Origin: Marivirga salinae
GTDB taxonomy: Bacteria; Bacteroidota; Bacteroidia; Cytophagales; Cyclobacteriaceae
DNA: 64,000 nucleotides
Direction: 5' to 3'
NCBI RefSeq assembly: GCF_030503855.1
Contig: NZ_CP129971.1
Coordinates: forward strand, 4,402,001 to 4,466,000
In this document: positions 29,788 through 38,774 of the stretch, piece after piece
Layout: every line of letters begins with the position of its first letter
Position numbering within the stretch: position 1 is the first letter of the stretch
Program-made: the position numbers and the translations under genes
The notes under the pieces: generated by a model
Seen by the model: the letters and a program-made list of their open reading frames with translations, nothing else
What the model was told of the DNA's origin: nothing
Databases searched by the model: none

Positions 29788-29809
29788 CGCTGGTGCGAGC
29801 TTCCCAGCT
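29788..29809 (+). repeat. REP-like repeat, right copy
   Basis: Segment with core GGTGCGAGCTTCCCAGCT, the inverted partner of 29022-29042. Similar GC-rich repeats of this type are common between genes in Cytophagales, as far as I recall. No transposase is nearby. Confidence 0.6.
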
Positions 29810-29893
29810 CGTACCTAATTCCCCCACCAAAAATTTCAATCCCTTAAATCTTTCTTTATTTTTGACGTTATTGTTTTCTAAATCCATAGCCTT

Positions 29894-31858
29894 ATGAAAA
29901 AAGTCATTATTGTTGTTTCAGTAATAGTACTGATAATTGCTCTTACTTTTGTCTACTTTTTTTACCTCCAGCCCATTAAGAAAAATAATCCTTTGATGGC
30001 TGTTCCGCCTGATGCGAGCATGATTTTTCAACTGGAAAACCCCTTTGAGGAATGGAATGAAATCACCGATAATAAAATCTGGAATTACTTAAAAACCAAT
30101 CCCTATTTTAAAGAAATCGGACAGGAAATGGACAGCTTGACGGTTGATATGAAAAGCAATTCAAGCTTGTGGGAACTGGTAATGGATCGTCCTATGGTGA
30201 TGTCTGTCCATAAAACCAGACCGAAAGACTATGATTTCCTTTATGTGATCGATTTACAGCGCGCAACTCAATTCGATTTTATCAAAAACTACATTAATGA
30301 TTTTAGTGATGACATCGAAAAAGTATATACCAGAACCTATCAAGACCAAGAAATCCTAGAAATCAAATTCATTGACTCCCCTACTACTTATTACCTGTTT
30401 ATCTATGACAATCTTTTAAGTGTTTCTTCTACTCATATTCTTGTCGAACAATCCATTGACCAGTTGAAAAAGCCCATTTTAATTCGGGATTTTGATTTTA
30501 TTGATATCACAAAAGCCTTGGGCTCAAATGATATTAATATGTACATCAATTATCCTGCATTTTCTGATTATTTAAAAATATGGATGGATGATTCTGAAGA
30601 TGAAAGTTCAGATATATTCAGTATTTTGAAATATAGCGGAATGTCGCTAGAAGCCACTGATAAAGTATTATCAGTAGAAGGATATACAAATGTGAAAAAA
30701 GACAAGCCAAATCTGCTTACAGCTTTAATGAATTCCGGTGAGGGAGAGATCGGTGTGGGCACCATAGTTCCGGATAATGCTTCCTATTTTATGAGTTTGG
30801 GTTTTGATGATGCAAAAGAATTCTACAAGCAAATGGAGGAAGTCTTAAAAATTAGCGAAGAGGGTGATTCCTATATGGAAAGCAAGCAGAAAATTGAAGA
30901 CTATCTCGATATTTCCATAGAAGATGATTTTCTAAGTTGGATCGATAATGAAATAGCTTTAATTCAGTTGAACTCCAATAGCGATAAAAACAAGGTAGAA
31001 TTAGCTGTCGCAATTAAACATAAAGATTTTGACGACACCAAAGAGCGATTGGGCTACATTGAACAGCAAATCCGAAAGAAAACTCCTGTGAAATTTAAAG
31101 GGATTACCTACAAAGGATATGACATTCAGTTTCTTTCTATTAAAGGATTTTTTAAGCTTATGTTTGGAAGTGCTTTTGAAGGAATTGACAAACCTTATTA
31201 CACTATAATGGATGATTATGTGGTCTTTAGTAATTCCCCTCGAACTTTGGGCAAAATTATTTCATCAGTCGAAGAAAAAAGCACCTTGGATCACACCAAA
31301 GAATATGCTGATTTCATGGAGAATTTCGATTATGAATCCAGTTTATTCATTTACCTCAGTGCTAATGAACTTTTAAGCGATGCCGAAAGAATATTAGATG
31401 CCTCATCTTGGAAAGAATTAAAGCCACATCAGCCCTACTTTAAAAGTTTTCCGATGATTGGGATGCAAATTAAAGCGGATGGAGACTTGCTAAATCATCA
31501 AATCCAACTGAATTATTTAAACCACGAGCAAATAAGCAATTGGAATGATTTAGTAAAAGAAAGCGAATTTAAAGAAGAGGAAGTAGCTGATTCTACCGAA
31601 ACGGAAGATGAGGATTTAATTTCAATAGAAAATATTTTACCTGAAGACCTGAATAGCAAAACCTTTATTGAATACTATGAAAATGAGCAGGTTAAATTTG
31701 AAGTATCCCTTAAAGATGGCTTAAAACATGGCAGATATTTTCAATATGATAGCCTTGGAAATATGGTGGTGAAAGGTCGCTATAGAAATGATGAGAAATC
31801 AGGCACTTGGCGTTTTTATGATAAAGATGGAGATTTAATTCGGAAGGAAAGGTTTTGA
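29894..31858 (+). CDS. DUF3352-like exported protein with C-terminal MORN-type repeats
   Basis: The 654-residue protein has an N-terminal membrane anchor (about 5-26), then a large periplasmic part with the pattern of DUF3352 proteins (AVPPDASMIFQLENP near 37-51; several repeats of strand-rich modules). From about residue 593 it has two short repeats EYYENEQVKFEVSLKDGLKHG and KGRYRNDEKSGTWRFYD, read here in part, of the MORN_2/YwqK type. The joining of these two parts is unusual to me. Function unknown. It is a single gene with no operon partner. Confidence 0.6.
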   Translation: MKKVIIVVSVIVLIIALTFVYFFYLQPIKKNNPLMAVPPDASMIFQLENPFEEWNEITDNKIWNYLKTNPYFKEIGQEMDSLTVDMKSNSSLWELVMDRPMVMSVHKTRPKDYDFLYVIDLQRATQFDFIKNYINDFSDDIEKVYTRTYQDQEILEIKFIDSPTTYYLFIYDNLLSVSSTHILVEQSIDQLKKPILIRDFDFIDITKALGSNDINMYINYPAFSDYLKIWMDDSEDESSDIFSILKYSGMSLEATDKVLSVEGYTNVKKDKPNLLTALMNSGEGEIGVGTIVPDNASYFMSLGFDDAKEFYKQMEEVLKISEEGDSYMESKQKIEDYLDISIEDDFLSWIDNEIALIQLNSNSDKNKVELAVAIKHKDFDDTKERLGYIEQQIRKKTPVKFKGITYKGYDIQFLSIKGFFKLMFGSAFEGIDKPYYTIMDDYVVFSNSPRTLGKIISSVEEKSTLDHTKEYADFMENFDYESSLFIYLSANELLSDAERILDASSWKELKPHQPYFKSFPMIGMQIKADGDLLNHQIQLNYLNHEQISNWNDLVKESEFKEEEVADSTETEDEDLISIENILPEDLNSKTFIEYYENEQVKFEVSLKDGLKHGRYFQYDSLGNMVVKGRYRNDEKSGTWRFYDKDGDLIRKERF

Positions 31859-32045
31859 TTTTTGATATAAACAAGGAATTCAAATACACTAAATAAATCC
31901 CAAACAAAACACCCTTTCAGGATATTTAAGGACATAATAATCTCTTTTGCATTAATGAATTCTGTATTATTTGTGTTCTCATGAGTTCTATTCAGGAGAA
32001 ACTAAAATTCTTTTCTATCTTCAAGCAAAATTTTACGGCTTCATT

Positions 32046-33833
32046 ATGATTTTAAATACCATTGACTGGGTAATCCTCATTGGATTTTTGCTTATTTCTT
32101 TAGGAATAGGATTTTGGACTTCCAGAAAAAATAAAAGTGCTTCCGAGTTTTTTGCAGCTGGCGGTAAAATGCCATGGTGGCTTTTAGGGGTTTCCATGGT
32201 CGCTACCACTTTTTCTACAGACACACCCAATTTAGTAACCGATATTGTCCGTCAAAATGGTGTTTCCGGAAACTGGGCTTGGTGGGCTTTTTTGCTCACG
32301 GGAATGCTTACCGTTTTCGTTTATGCTGGTCTATGGAAAAAATCAGGAGTATTAACCGATGTAGAATTTTATGAATTAAGATATTCTGGCAAAGCTGCAC
32401 GATTCCTGAGAGGTTTTAGAGCTATTTATTTAGGCTTACTTTTCAATGTGATGATTATGGCTTCCGTGAGTTTAGCTGCTATAAAAATCGGAGGAGTATT
32501 ATTAGGTTTAAGCCCTGTTCAAACAGTCGTAATAGCAGGAATCATAACCGTTATTTATAGTAGTTTGGGAGGATTAAGAGGTGTTTTATTTACAGACTTT
32601 CTGCAATTCTTTCTTTCTTTAGGAGGAGCTTTAGTTGCTGCTTATGTTGCATTAAATCACCCTATGGTGGGAGGATTAGATAATTTATTAACACATGAAA
32701 ACGTAGTGGATAAGCTATCTTTTTTCCCTTCTTTCTCCAACCATGAAATGTGGGTTATGTTGTTGATTATTCCGCTACTAGTGCAATGGTGGAGCACTTG
32801 GTATCCTGGTGCTGAACCAGGCGGTGGTGGATATATTGCTCAGCGGATGTTTGCCGCTAAAAATGCGGATCATTCTATAAAAGCAGTGTTATTTTTCAAT
32901 GTAGCGCATTACGCCATCCGTCCATGGCCTTGGATAATTGTAGCACTTTGTTCAATTATTGTTTTTCCTGATTTAGATAGTTTTGCAAAAGCTTTTCCAG
33001 CTGTAAACTCAGGAGTTGCCACGCATGATATGGGATATCCTGCTATGTTGACTTTTATTCCTGCAGGATTATTAGGCTTGGTGGTCACCTCATTAGTGGC
33101 TGCTTATATGAGTACAATTTCCACTCACTTGAATTGGGGTTCTTCTTATTTGGTAAATGATGTTTATAAAAGATTCATCAACCCTAAAGCTACCGAAGGA
33201 AAGCAAGTTTTATTGGGAAGGTTATTAACGGTGGTTTTAATGATTTTCAGTATGCTGATGGCACTAGTTTTAGAAAATGCCCTGCAAACCTTTGAAATTC
33301 TCTTGCAAATTGGTGCTGGTACTGGCTTAATTTACATTCTTAGATGGTTTTGGTGGAGAGTGAATGCTATAAGTGAAATAGTAGCCATGGTGGTCAGTTT
33401 CTTAATTGCGCTCTATTTTGCCTTTGCAGATCAGCCTTTTGGCTTTGAGGAATTATTATCTTGGCAAAAATTAATCATAGGAGTTAGCATTACAACAGTA
33501 AGTTGGGTAACAGCTAGTTTTCTGACACAAAAAACTACTGATGAACAATTAGCAAATTTCCTCAATAAAGTAAATCCTGGTGGCCCGGGTTGGAAGAAAA
33601 TCATAGCAAGATTATCTGCAAAAGGTTTGATTCAGCCGAAAACTCAAAAATGGAAAGTTCCCACTGGTATTATTTGCATGATAGCCGGAAGCATGGGTGT
33701 TTATGGCTTTCTATTTAGTACTGGACTTTTTATTTATGGAGAAATATTAAAAGCAAGTGGTTTATTGCTATTTAGTATACTTTGTGGTTTTGTGATATTT
33801 AAACTTTATCCGAAAATTATCGCTGAGGATTAA
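32046..33833 (+). CDS. Sodium/solute symporter family protein
   Basis: The SSS-family transporter uses the sodium gradient to import an organic solute. I chose the ATG at 32046 (MILNTIDWVILIGFLL), giving 595 residues; the frame is open 25 codons upstream but those residues do not look like a helix. About 13-14 membrane helices are visible, with the family marks FFAAGGKMPWWLLGVSMVAT and TFSTDTPN. The substrate cannot be told. Its 3' end overlaps the convergent Mpo1-like gene by 17 bases. Confidence 0.88.
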   Translation: MILNTIDWVILIGFLLISLGIGFWTSRKNKSASEFFAAGGKMPWWLLGVSMVATTFSTDTPNLVTDIVRQNGVSGNWAWWAFLLTGMLTVFVYAGLWKKSGVLTDVEFYELRYSGKAARFLRGFRAIYLGLLFNVMIMASVSLAAIKIGGVLLGLSPVQTVVIAGIITVIYSSLGGLRGVLFTDFLQFFLSLGGALVAAYVALNHPMVGGLDNLLTHENVVDKLSFFPSFSNHEMWVMLLIIPLLVQWWSTWYPGAEPGGGGYIAQRMFAAKNADHSIKAVLFFNVAHYAIRPWPWIIVALCSIIVFPDLDSFAKAFPAVNSGVATHDMGYPAMLTFIPAGLLGLVVTSLVAAYMSTISTHLNWGSSYLVNDVYKRFINPKATEGKQVLLGRLLTVVLMIFSMLMALVLENALQTFEILLQIGAGTGLIYILRWFWWRVNAISEIVAMVVSFLIALYFAFADQPFGFEELLSWQKLIIGVSITTVSWVTASFLTQKTTDEQLANFLNKVNPGGPGWKKIIARLSAKGLIQPKTQKWKVPTGIICMIAGSMGVYGFLFSTGLFIYGEILKASGLLLFSILCGFVIFKLYPKIIAED

Positions 33834-34137
33834 TCGGTTGCTTTCCAATTAAAATCTGGAAGAACATCTTAAAATCGGATGCCAAACTCCAAAGTGGATA
33901 AGTGAAAGTTGCAGGTTTGTTTTTTTCAAAAAAGAAATGACCTACCCAAGCAAATCCATAGCCCACTACTGGAATCAAGGCTAATCCCCAATAAGTTTGG
34001 GTGATTAATGCCCAAGCTAATACTCCAAAAAGCAAAGCAGTTCCTGTGAAATGCAGTTTCCTGCAAGTAGGATCTTGATGTTCACTTAGATAATACGGAT
34101 AAAATTCTTTAAAGCTTTTGTATTTTCTCTCTGCCAT
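33817..34137 (-). CDS. Mpo1-like (DUF962) membrane protein
   Basis: The 106-residue protein has the conserved start KSFKEFYPYYLSEHQDPTCR with HxxP-like histidine and LHFTG, two membrane helices (about 33-62), and the motif GYGFAWVGHFFFEKNKPATF. These fit the Mpo1-like family, whose yeast member is an iron-dependent 2-hydroxy fatty acid dioxygenase. Conserved histidines (H20, H29, H67) are present. Activity in this organism is inferred. It is convergent with the symporter gene and overlaps its end. Confidence 0.85.
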   Translation of the reverse strand: MAERKYKSFKEFYPYYLSEHQDPTCRKLHFTGTALLFGVLAWALITQTYWGLALIPVVGYGFAWVGHFFFEKNKPATFTYPLWSLASDFKMFFQILIGKQPINPQR

Positions 34138-34326
34138 GATTCAAATTATTTGCACATAATTTAGTCAAATAATAGAAATTTTAAAAATCACATATATACT
34201 TAAGCTTTTTGACTATCATATAACTAAAGGCTAATCATCCCTTTTAAAAATTCGGTTTAATAACTCCATATACTTTAATAAAAATATCCAAAGGAGTTTA
34301 TCTTTCTAATATCACTACAGGCAATG

Positions 34327-34602
34327 TTAGCGGTTTGATCTTATTTTGTTTAAGATATCAGCTGTAATTATTCTATTTGTATAAGAATTAATTGTAAGCC
34401 TTACATTTCTTGCAGTATTTGTTATATAAATATTTTTACCAATTTTATGAAATTCTGACTCATCTGTTTCTTTGATGATTTCAAAAATCATTTTTTCAAC
34501 TTTATCCTTTGACAGTTCTTTGTTGAGTTTCTTGTTAATTCTTTCATAAACAAGGTCAGTATAACAAACTTTAGATAAAATTTCTGCTTTATAATTGTTC
34601 AC
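34327..34602 (-). CDS. DUF3781 family protein
   Basis: The 91-residue protein starts with GTG and contains CYTDLVYERINKKL and KIGKNIYITN with RLTINSYTNRIITAD, which I recognise as the DUF3781 pattern. Function is unknown, and members are scattered among bacteria. It is small, soluble and basic. It follows a truncated frame (34618-34785) by 15 bases in a poorly filled stretch between hemB and the Mpo1-like gene. This suggests an acquired or decaying segment. Confidence 0.65.
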   Translation of the reverse strand: MNNYKAEILSKVCYTDLVYERINKKLNKELSKDKVEKMIFEIIKETDESEFHKIGKNIYITNTARNVRLTINSYTNRIITADILNKIRSNR

Positions 34603-34617
34603 ACCTTCTTTTTATTA

Positions 34618-34785
34618 TTATTTATCTGTATTTATAGTTGAATAAATATCAATTTCCGAATTCGGTTTATTCCATTGAAATCTAAAATCATATTTTTCAA
34701 AGTGAATAAACCCTACATTCATTTGGTCTTCAATTTTCAAATTTGACTTTTGTAAAATGATTTTATAAATATCGTAAAGCGTTTG
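34618..34785 (-). pseudogene. Remnant of a protein-coding gene after hemB
   Basis: An open frame of 55 residues begins right after a stop codon 12 bases behind hemB and has no ATG near its start (QTLYDIYKIILQKSN...). The only internal ATG would give 34 residues beginning MNVGFIHFEKYDFRFQW. The mixed charged and aromatic content looks like real protein. I read it as the tail of a gene whose front was lost at the hemB border. No family was recognised. Confidence 0.35.
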
Positions 34786-34796
34786 TTAAATGATTA

Positions 34797-35771
34797 CTAT
34801 CCTTTTAAAACTTTAGCCGCTTCTTTAGCAAAATAACTTAAAATCACATCTGCTCCAGCTCTTTTGATGCTCAATAAACTTTCCATCATGGTGGCTTCTC
34901 CATCAAGCCAACCTCTTTCTGCTGCTGCTTTTATCATACTGTATTCTCCACTTACATTATAAGCAGCTATTGGTAATTCATTATTTTCTTTAAGCAAATG
35001 AATGACATCCAAATAAGCTAAGGCTGGTTTCACCATCAAGAAATCTGCCCCTTCTTGTGCGTCCAGTTCCGCTTCAATTAAAGCTTCATATTTATTGGCA
35101 GGATTCATCTGATAGGTTTTCTTATCCCCTGATTTTGGGGCTGAATCCAATGCATCACGGAAAGGGCCATAAAATGCAGAAGCATATTTCGCACAATAGC
35201 TCATAATGGAGGTGTTTTCAAATCCATTATCATCCAAAACCTCACGGATATATTCCACTCTGCCATCCATCATATCGGAAGGTCCAATTATATCTATGCC
35301 AGTTTCAGCTTGAGCCAATGCCATATCCGCTAAAACATCTAAAGTTTCATCATTGAGGATATTACCATTTTCATCTACAATACCGTCATGCCCATCAGTG
35401 CTGTACGGATCCATGGCTACATCTGTCATAATGCAAGCTTCGGGAAATTTGGCTTTAATTTCTTTTAAGGCTTTCAAATAGAAAAAATTCTCGTCTGCAC
35501 TCTTAGTCGCCATTTTATCTTTATGTTTCTCCTCCACCACAGGGAAAATATCAAAAGCTTTAATGCCTAATTTCAGACACTCTTCAATTTCTTTTAACAT
35601 TAAATCTACTGTAAAACGATAGATTCCAGGCATACTGCTCACCTCTACTTTTTTATTTTGACCTTCCAGTAAGAATAATGGAAAGATAAAATCTTTGGTA
35701 GTTAATGTTGTTTCCTCCACCATTTCACGGATGGCTGCAGACTTACGATTTCTTCTCGGACGTATTAACAT
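34797..35771 (-). CDS. hemB: Delta-aminolevulinic acid dehydratase (porphobilinogen synthase)
   Basis: HemB joins two 5-aminolevulinate molecules into porphobilinogen in heme synthesis. The 324-residue protein has the Schiff-base lysine region MVKPALAYLD near residue 246 and GPSDMMDGRV near 163-172. The metal loop reads DVAMDPYSTDGHDG with no zinc-binding cysteines, which is the magnesium-type form. It is divergent from the acid phosphatase gene. Heme is needed by the cbb3 oxidase encoded further on. Confidence 0.97.
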   Translation of the reverse strand: MLIRPRRNRKSAAIREMVEETTLTTKDFIFPLFLLEGQNKKVEVSSMPGIYRFTVDLMLKEIEECLKLGIKAFDIFPVVEEKHKDKMATKSADENFFYLKALKEIKAKFPEACIMTDVAMDPYSTDGHDGIVDENGNILNDETLDVLADMALAQAETGIDIIGPSDMMDGRVEYIREVLDDNGFENTSIMSYCAKYASAFYGPFRDALDSAPKSGDKKTYQMNPANKYEALIEAELDAQEGADFLMVKPALAYLDVIHLLKENNELPIAAYNVSGEYSMIKAAAERGWLDGEATMMESLLSIKRAGADVILSYFAKEAAKVLKG

Positions 35772-35921
35772 AAATATTGCTTTTTATTACCTCAAAGTTA
35801 CGATTTTATGAAATGGAAATTGGAATCAGATTTGAAAAATCATATGATCACGAATATTTTTAGACAATAAAAAATAAAATCCCCTATATGACAGATTGTT
35901 TCTATTTTCCGATTTACCTTC

Positions 35922-35929
35922 TACTTTTG
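35922..35929 (+). promoter_or_regulatory. -7 element for the acid phosphatase gene
   Basis: TACTTTTG matches TAnnTTTG, 24 bases before the chosen ATG at 35953. A TTG lies 23 bases upstream (35896-35898), wider than the usual spacing, so the -33 part is weak. Confidence 0.5.
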
Positions 35930-35952
35930 TGAAAGTTCTAAAAGTGAAAAAT

Positions 35953-36759
35953 ATGCGTTCATTAATAATCATCATTTCTGTTATGACAATCAGTGCTTGT
36001 CAGCAAATCTCTCAGGAAAAGACTTCAAGTGCTGATGAAAAACTTTCCATGCAATTAGGTAATGCTACGGTATGGTTTCAGCAATCTGCAGAAATGGAAG
36101 CTTCATTCCTTCAGGCTTATGACAAAGGCAAAATGCTATTGAAAATTAAAATGGACACACTTTCAAATTCTGGATTAAAGCCTGCAGTGGTTTTAGATTT
36201 GGACGAAACTGTTTTGGATAACAGTCCATATGAAGCAAGATTATTTTTAGAAGGTGAAAATTATGGTTCTGAAAGCTGGGAAAACTGGTGCAAGGAAGCC
36301 CAAGCTGATGCATTACCAGGTGCTGTAGATTTCCTAAATTTTGCTGATAGTTTAGGATTAAAAATATTTTATATTTCTAATAGAAAAATAGGTGTTTTCG
36401 AACCTACTTTGAAGAATTTGAAAATCCTAAAATTGCCTCAAGCTGAAAAAGACCATCTTTTATTACGTACTACTAAAAGTGACAAAACTGAAAGAAGGGT
36501 AATGGTAAAAGCTGACCATCAAATCTTATTATATGTAGGCGATAATTTAACAGATTACAGTCAAAAATTTGCAGAAAGAGATTCTGTTTTAGGTAAAGAT
36601 TTGGTTAAAAAACATCAAAAAGAATTATTGCACAATTTCATTATGCTGCCTAACCCTATGTATGGCGAATGGGAGTCTGCGGTTTATGGAAATGATTTCT
36701 CTAAAACAGCAAAGGAAAAATTAGACTTGAGACAAAAAGTTTTGGATACTAAATTATGA
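35953..36759 (+). CDS. HAD-type acid phosphatase lipoprotein (e(P4)-like)
   Basis: The start at 35953 gives 268 residues with a lipoprotein signal (MRSLIIIISVMTISAC, lipobox ISAC with Cys16). The HAD motif DLDETVLDNSPY is near residue 88, and SNRKIG and VGDNLTDYS provide the later motifs. This is the layout of the outer-membrane 5'-nucleotidase/acid phosphatase e(P4) family, which removes phosphate from nucleotides for uptake. It is a single gene, divergent from hemB. A weak hairpin at 36772-36788 may end it. Confidence 0.88.
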   Translation: MRSLIIIISVMTISACQQISQEKTSSADEKLSMQLGNATVWFQQSAEMEASFLQAYDKGKMLLKIKMDTLSNSGLKPAVVLDLDETVLDNSPYEARLFLEGENYGSESWENWCKEAQADALPGAVDFLNFADSLGLKIFYISNRKIGVFEPTLKNLKILKLPQAEKDHLLLRTTKSDKTERRVMVKADHQILLYVGDNLTDYSQKFAERDSVLGKDLVKKHQKELLHNFIMLPNPMYGEWESAVYGNDFSKTAKEKLDLRQKVLDTKL

Positions 36760-36771
36760 ATTTAATTTTTT

Positions 36772-36792
36772 AGAAGTCTAATACTTCTTTTA
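36772..36792 (+). terminator. Weak terminator after the acid phosphatase gene
   Basis: AGAAGT, five-base loop, ACTTCT, then TTTTAAA. The stem is only six pairs, so the call is tentative. It lies 12 bases after the stop. Confidence 0.4.
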
Positions 36793-36893
36793 AAGTAACT
36801 AGATATGGTTCTAACAATAAATTCAACCCATATATAAAATAAATTTCTTCAAGTTAAGTAATTTTCATATTTTGTATAAATTTATTTACAAAT

Positions 36894-38711
36894 ATGGAGA
36901 TTCGTTGTACTTTAATCATATTCCTCAACCTACTCTTTGCTATTCCAAGTGAGGCTTTTGCCCAAAATGAAAGCTGGGAAGAAGCAAAAAAGAAAAAAAG
37001 TGCCACACTAGATCTTCATTGGTTTGTTTCACAGCCATTTATTTACAAAGACAAATCAGAAAAATTAACAGGGCTAGAAGTGGAAATTTTTCAAGAATTC
37101 AAGAAATATGTAAAAGCAACTCATCAAGTAGAAATTAATCTAAATTGGGTAGAATCAAAAAGCTTTGGTAGTATCCTCAATGATATTGAAACCTCAAAAA
37201 AACCAAACTGCTTTGGAGTATCAGCCTTTTCTATAACAGAAGAACGCAAACAAAAACTTAAGTTCACGCAAGCCTATTTGTCTGATGTAGCAGTTTTAGT
37301 TTCAAGTGAAGGAACTCCAATAGTTCGGACACTGGAAGAAATCAACAATTTGATGAAGGGAATGACTGCTGTTACAATAGAAGGAACAACTTACGAAAAA
37401 TTCTTATCTGATTTAAAGCAACAATTGAATCTCGATTTTCAAACTAAATATATTAGAAGTGATGAAAATATATTGGATGCCATAAGCAAAGCCGATAACC
37501 GTTTTGGCTTTATTGATCTCCCAATATATTTAATGCTAATAAAAAATGGAGGTAATTTAACAAGACAAAACTTCTTTACTGTTAAAGGTAATGGCTATGC
37601 TTTTATTATGCCAAAATCATCTGACTGGAATACTATATTTAATGACTTCTTGGGAGACCCTAAAACTAAAGCAAAGCTTGCAGATATAACTGCAAAATAT
37701 ATGGGATTAGAACTTTATAAATTCATGGAAGGAATATATGAAGAAGAAAATTTAAGGGCTTCCATCCTAACTAAGGAAAAAGAATTGCAATTAGAGCAAT
37801 TGAGGAATACAAATCTTTTATTAGAAAAAGAAAAAAACACACAGCTAACATTTATCATTATTACGGTTATCACTTCCATTCTACTTGCCATCATTTTCAT
37901 TCTGTTTTACAGGGAACAAAAAATCTCCAATCTCTTAAGTCGAAAGAATAAACAAATTGAGCACCAGCAACGGAGCATCCAAAGTAAAAATGAACAGCTA
38001 TACAATCGTAATCTGCAGCTTACCAGTCTTAATGAAGAAAAGAATAATTTGGTAAAAATTTTAGCGCATGATCTTAGGTCACCAATCAATCAAATAACTG
38101 GCTTACTCGATATTTTAAAATTAAGCCATAAAAATTTTAATAATGAAGATGAAAACATAATTCATCAAGCTCAGGATTCAGCTCAAAGATTAAATCAAAT
38201 GATAACCAAAATACTAGATTTCGATGCACTAGAAGGAAATCGAATGAAAGTAATGCGGGAAGAAATTGATGTTAGAGACCTTTTTGATAAAGTAGAGAAA
38301 GAATTAGAAGTTACTGCAATAAAAAAAGACACTAGAATTTATTATCAACTAAAGGAAAATATTCAATTTGAATCAGATCATTTATTCCTAACCCAGATAT
38401 TAGAAAACATCATAGTAAATGCAATAAAATTTTCAGACCCTGCAAGCGAAATTTTTGTTTCCGCTGAAAAGAAAAAAGATAGAGTCCTATTTTCTATAAA
38501 AGATCAAGGACCAGGTTTAACAGAGGAAGATAAGTCACTTATTTTCAAGAAATTTCAGAAATTAAGTGCTCAACCAACAGCTGGGGAAAATTCAACTGGA
38601 CTGGGATTATCTATCGTTAAAAAATATGTAGATTTATTGAATGGAGAGGTTTGGGTTGAATCAGAGAAAGGAAAAGGAAGCACTTTTTTTGTAGCGCTTC
38701 CTAATAATTAG
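36894..38711 (+). CDS. Sensor histidine kinase with periplasmic solute-binding domain
   Basis: The 605-residue protein has a signal peptide (about 1-23), a periplasmic domain of the type 3 solute-binding kind (about 35-280, with ITEERKQKLKFTQAYLSD), a membrane helix near 322-342, a coiled coil, then a HisKA region with LAHDLRSPINQITG (His at about 391) and an ATPase domain with NIIVNAIKF, KDQGPGL and STGLGLSIV. It probably senses an amino-acid-like ligand or a peptide. No response regulator is next to it, so it is an orphan kinase. Confidence 0.9.
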   Translation: MEIRCTLIIFLNLLFAIPSEAFAQNESWEEAKKKKSATLDLHWFVSQPFIYKDKSEKLTGLEVEIFQEFKKYVKATHQVEINLNWVESKSFGSILNDIETSKKPNCFGVSAFSITEERKQKLKFTQAYLSDVAVLVSSEGTPIVRTLEEINNLMKGMTAVTIEGTTYEKFLSDLKQQLNLDFQTKYIRSDENILDAISKADNRFGFIDLPIYLMLIKNGGNLTRQNFFTVKGNGYAFIMPKSSDWNTIFNDFLGDPKTKAKLADITAKYMGLELYKFMEGIYEEENLRASILTKEKELQLEQLRNTNLLLEKEKNTQLTFIIITVITSILLAIIFILFYREQKISNLLSRKNKQIEHQQRSIQSKNEQLYNRNLQLTSLNEEKNNLVKILAHDLRSPINQITGLLDILKLSHKNFNNEDENIIHQAQDSAQRLNQMITKILDFDALEGNRMKVMREEIDVRDLFDKVEKELEVTAIKKDTRIYYQLKENIQFESDHLFLTQILENIIVNAIKFSDPASEIFVSAEKKKDRVLFSIKDQGPGLTEEDKSLIFKKFQKLSAQPTAGENSTGLGLSIVKKYVDLLNGEVWVESEKGKGSTFFVALPNN

Positions 38712-38774
38712 ATTCACACAGCATTATTTCCAAAATCACTTAAATATTTCCTGTGTCTGTATGCTTTGTATAGT

